Source of the DNA: Deltaproteobacteria bacterium
GTDB lineage: Bacteria; Desulfobacterota; Dissulfuribacteria; Dissulfuribacterales; QOAL01
Assembly (NCBI GenBank): GCA_026996955.1
Contig: JALWJV010000006.1
Location: 1-8,362 of the forward strand
Direction of reading: 5' to 3'
Length of the DNA stretch: 8,362 bases
The translations under genes and the position numbers were made by a program. Below are positions 7,482-8,362 of the stretch, piece by piece. How positions within the stretch are numbered: position 1 is the first letter of the stretch; the number at the start of each line of letters is the position of its first letter. Under the pieces are notes generated by a model. It saw only the letters and a list, made by a program, of their open reading frames with translations, was not told where the DNA came from and did no database searches.

Positions 7482-7654
7482 ATATTGTGTACAGTCAGGT
7501 GGATGACCAGGATCACTTGCCGCTGGGAAACGCCTGCAGAACAGTATCCCAGTTCACCCATTGTTAGATGAGATCACCGATTAAATTTGCGTTTATGTAA
7601 GCGGTCTAGGGAATGACTGGAATGCTACAGAAAATGTCCAATCAATATATTTTT

Positions 7655-7703
7655 GCAAGATCGCACCAATATTAGGGATTGGGAGTTGGGATAACGATCT
7701 TGC
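7655..7703. repeat. 9-bp perfect inverted repeat upstream of zorA
   Basis: GCAAGATCG at 7655-7663 is the exact reverse complement of CGATCTTGC at 7695-7703, with a 31-nt spacer. It lies about 190-235 bp upstream of the zorA start. A T-run (7708-7714) follows the right arm on the plus strand. The spacer is long for a terminator. A two-site operator or chance are the alternatives. Confidence 0.45.
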
Positions 7704-7736
7704 TCAATTTTTTTCCATACTCCTATGACAAAAGTT

Positions 7737-7771
7737 GATAGCGCAGACGTGCTCACGCAGTCTGCGCTATC
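7737..7771 (-). terminator. Perfect 12-bp-stem hairpin, probable terminator of the right-hand gene
   Basis: GATAGCGCAGAC (7737-7748) and GTCTGCGCTATC (7760-7771) are perfect reverse complements around an 11-nt loop. Read on the minus strand, the hairpin lies 60 bp after the stop of the small membrane-protein gene and is followed by AACTTTTG, a modest T-run, which fits a terminator insulating the zor operon. On the plus strand a T-run occurs only 17 nt later. Because the loop sequence itself partly pairs (GTG-CT-CAC), a recombination or protein-binding site cannot be excluded. The hairpin is certain; its role is not. Confidence 0.6.
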
Positions 7772-7777
7772 GGGGCA

Positions 7778-7824
7778 GAGTGGACCATTTTTTTATTAGC
7801 ACAAGTGGACTACTTTTTGTTAGC
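7778..7824. repeat. Tandem ~22-nt direct repeats, possible insertion-sequence end
   Basis: The segment 7778-7800 (gAGTGGAC, then a T-rich tract, ending TTAGC) is repeated at 7803-7824 with a few changes, at a period of about 25 bp; a weaker third GTCCAA element follows at 7825. Closely spaced GTGGAC/GTCCAC-type sites beside a T-tract resemble the multiple transposase-binding repeats at IS21-family ends, but no transposase gene is present in the window. The repeat is seen directly; the IS link is inference. The stop codon of the right-hand gene lies only 8 bp beyond, so an insertion could have defined its present C-terminus. Confidence 0.5.
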
Positions 7825-7831
7825 GTCCAAG

Positions 7832-8362
7832 TTACGATCTTTGGTATCTATCTCCTTCTACAGAATTGGAGTTTTCTATCGCCATGTAGGAATTCAATCC
7901 CACTGGCTTTAATAGAAAGCCGTAGAGCGGAAGGCTATACGAAGAAGCAAAAGTAAATACTATGAAGGCCGCAATAGCAATTAGTGAATAGGACATTGTT
8001 CCTTTTTGAATTTCTCGTGTCTCTTCAGCCGATTGACTTACTTGTAGTTCTTTATTTGCTAGCCAGCTAATTGGACCGATGCACCACATGAAACCAGTAA
8101 TCCAATACAACCAGTCCCATGAGACATCGGGGTTTAGAGTAAATTTTAGCGTTAGAGCAACACAAAATGCCGCCCATCCCCCCCAAATATAAGTTTGGTA
8201 GATTGTGGCAACTCCCCCAAACAGTAAAGCAATTGCTTTTGGCAAATTACCTGTCCTTTTGAACGCTGTGAGAGGAGCCAGCCATACCATTGTGGCAATA
8301 GAAAGGCACAAAATTACTACAAAAGCAGCCAACAAAAGAATACCGTTAAAAATTATGAAATT
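7832..8362 (-). CDS. Small four-helix membrane protein of unknown function (5' end beyond window)
   Basis: The minus-strand frame is open from the right edge to TAA at 7832-7834. A TTG at 8333-8335 would give 167 residues, but it falls inside a hydrophobic helix. The in-frame codons up to the edge (NFIIFNGIL) extend that helix, so the true start probably lies outside the window. Four membrane helices are evident: the N-terminal one, GKAIALLFGG-type residues through WAAFCVAL, LYWITGFMWCIGPISWLA, and SLIAIAAFIVFTFA; a short charged loop (KELQVSQSAEETREIQK) sits between the last two. The polar C-terminus (NSNSVEGDRYQRS) ends beside the tandem repeats at 7778-7824. I do not recognise the family. 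Base composition is more AT-rich than the zor genes, and no functional link to Zorya is evident. Confidence 0.75.
   Translation of the reverse strand, partial: NFIIFNGILLLAAFVVILCLSIATMVWLAPLTAFKRTGNLPKAIALLFGGVATIYQTYIWGGWAAFCVALTLKFTLNPDVSWDWLYWITGFMWCIGPISWLANKELQVSQSAEETREIQKGTMSYSLIAIAAFIVFTFASSYSLPLYGFLLKPVGLNSYMAIENSNSVEGDRYQRS

Larger units (their letters stand above)
7469..7831. other. Intergenic region upstream of the zor operon
   Basis: This 363-bp region is more AT-rich than the operon and carries no supported gene. It should hold the zorA promoter on the minus strand, but no clear -35/-10 pair is visible. It contains a 9-bp inverted repeat (7655-7703), a strong hairpin (7737-7771) and a tandem 22-nt repeat (7778-7824). 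Together these mark a boundary between the defence operon and the unrelated membrane protein gene to the right. Confidence 0.6.

Noticed and set aside
7735..7956. 73-codon plus-strand ORF across the hairpin and tandem repeat
   Set aside because: It covers the hairpin and repeats and runs antisense into the membrane-protein gene; its residues show no protein-like pattern.
1..8362. CRISPR array, tRNA or rRNA
   Set aside because: No regularly spaced repeat-spacer pattern, tRNA cloverleaf or rRNA signature was seen on reading the window.

Overview
The window looks like a chromosomal defence-island segment from a Gram-negative bacterium of moderate GC content. The Gram-negative call rests on a peptidoglycan-anchored inner-membrane motor (ZorA/ZorB). 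Nothing here (no rRNA or housekeeping gene) fixes the phylum; Pseudomonadota or Desulfobacterota are the natural guesses.

Layout, left to right. (1) Positions 1-238 are a leader containing the first copy of a ~140-bp imperfect direct repeat. (2) Positions 239-3535 (+) encode a 1098-residue polytopic membrane protein of unknown function: an N-terminal anchor, a large soluble domain resembling a type 1 periplasmic-binding (ABC receptor-like) fold, then about ten membrane helices. (3) Positions 3536-3910 are intergenic and hold the second repeat copy (3621-3758), so the big gene lies between two direct repeats. (4) Positions 3911-7468 (-) are a compact operon zorA-zorB-zorE, read right to left: a Zorya type II anti-phage system. 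ZorA and ZorB form the MotA/MotB-like proton-driven unit and ZorE is the HNH nuclease effector. (5) Positions 7469-7831 are an intergenic boundary region with a 9-bp inverted repeat, a perfect 12-bp-stem hairpin and a tandem AT-rich repeat that may be an insertion-sequence end. (6) From 7832 to the right edge (-) is the 5'-truncated gene of a small four-helix membrane protein.

The most unusual point is zorE. Its frame stops at TAG (4199-4201), but the same frame continues, protein-like, through a second TAG (4043-4045) to a TAA at 3911-3913. A 374-codon gene therefore appears to be interrupted by two amber codons. Either zorE is decaying, with the intact HNH domain made as a shorter protein, or TAG is read through in this organism by suppression or pyrrolysine. 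zorB ends in TAG followed at once by an in-frame TAA. Against recoding, TAG is also the natural stop of the 1098-residue gene and of zorB.

The second point is the 1098-residue receptor-like protein, which converges on the Zorya operon and sits between direct repeats. It may be a mobile or recombining cassette. Its link to defence is inferred from position alone.
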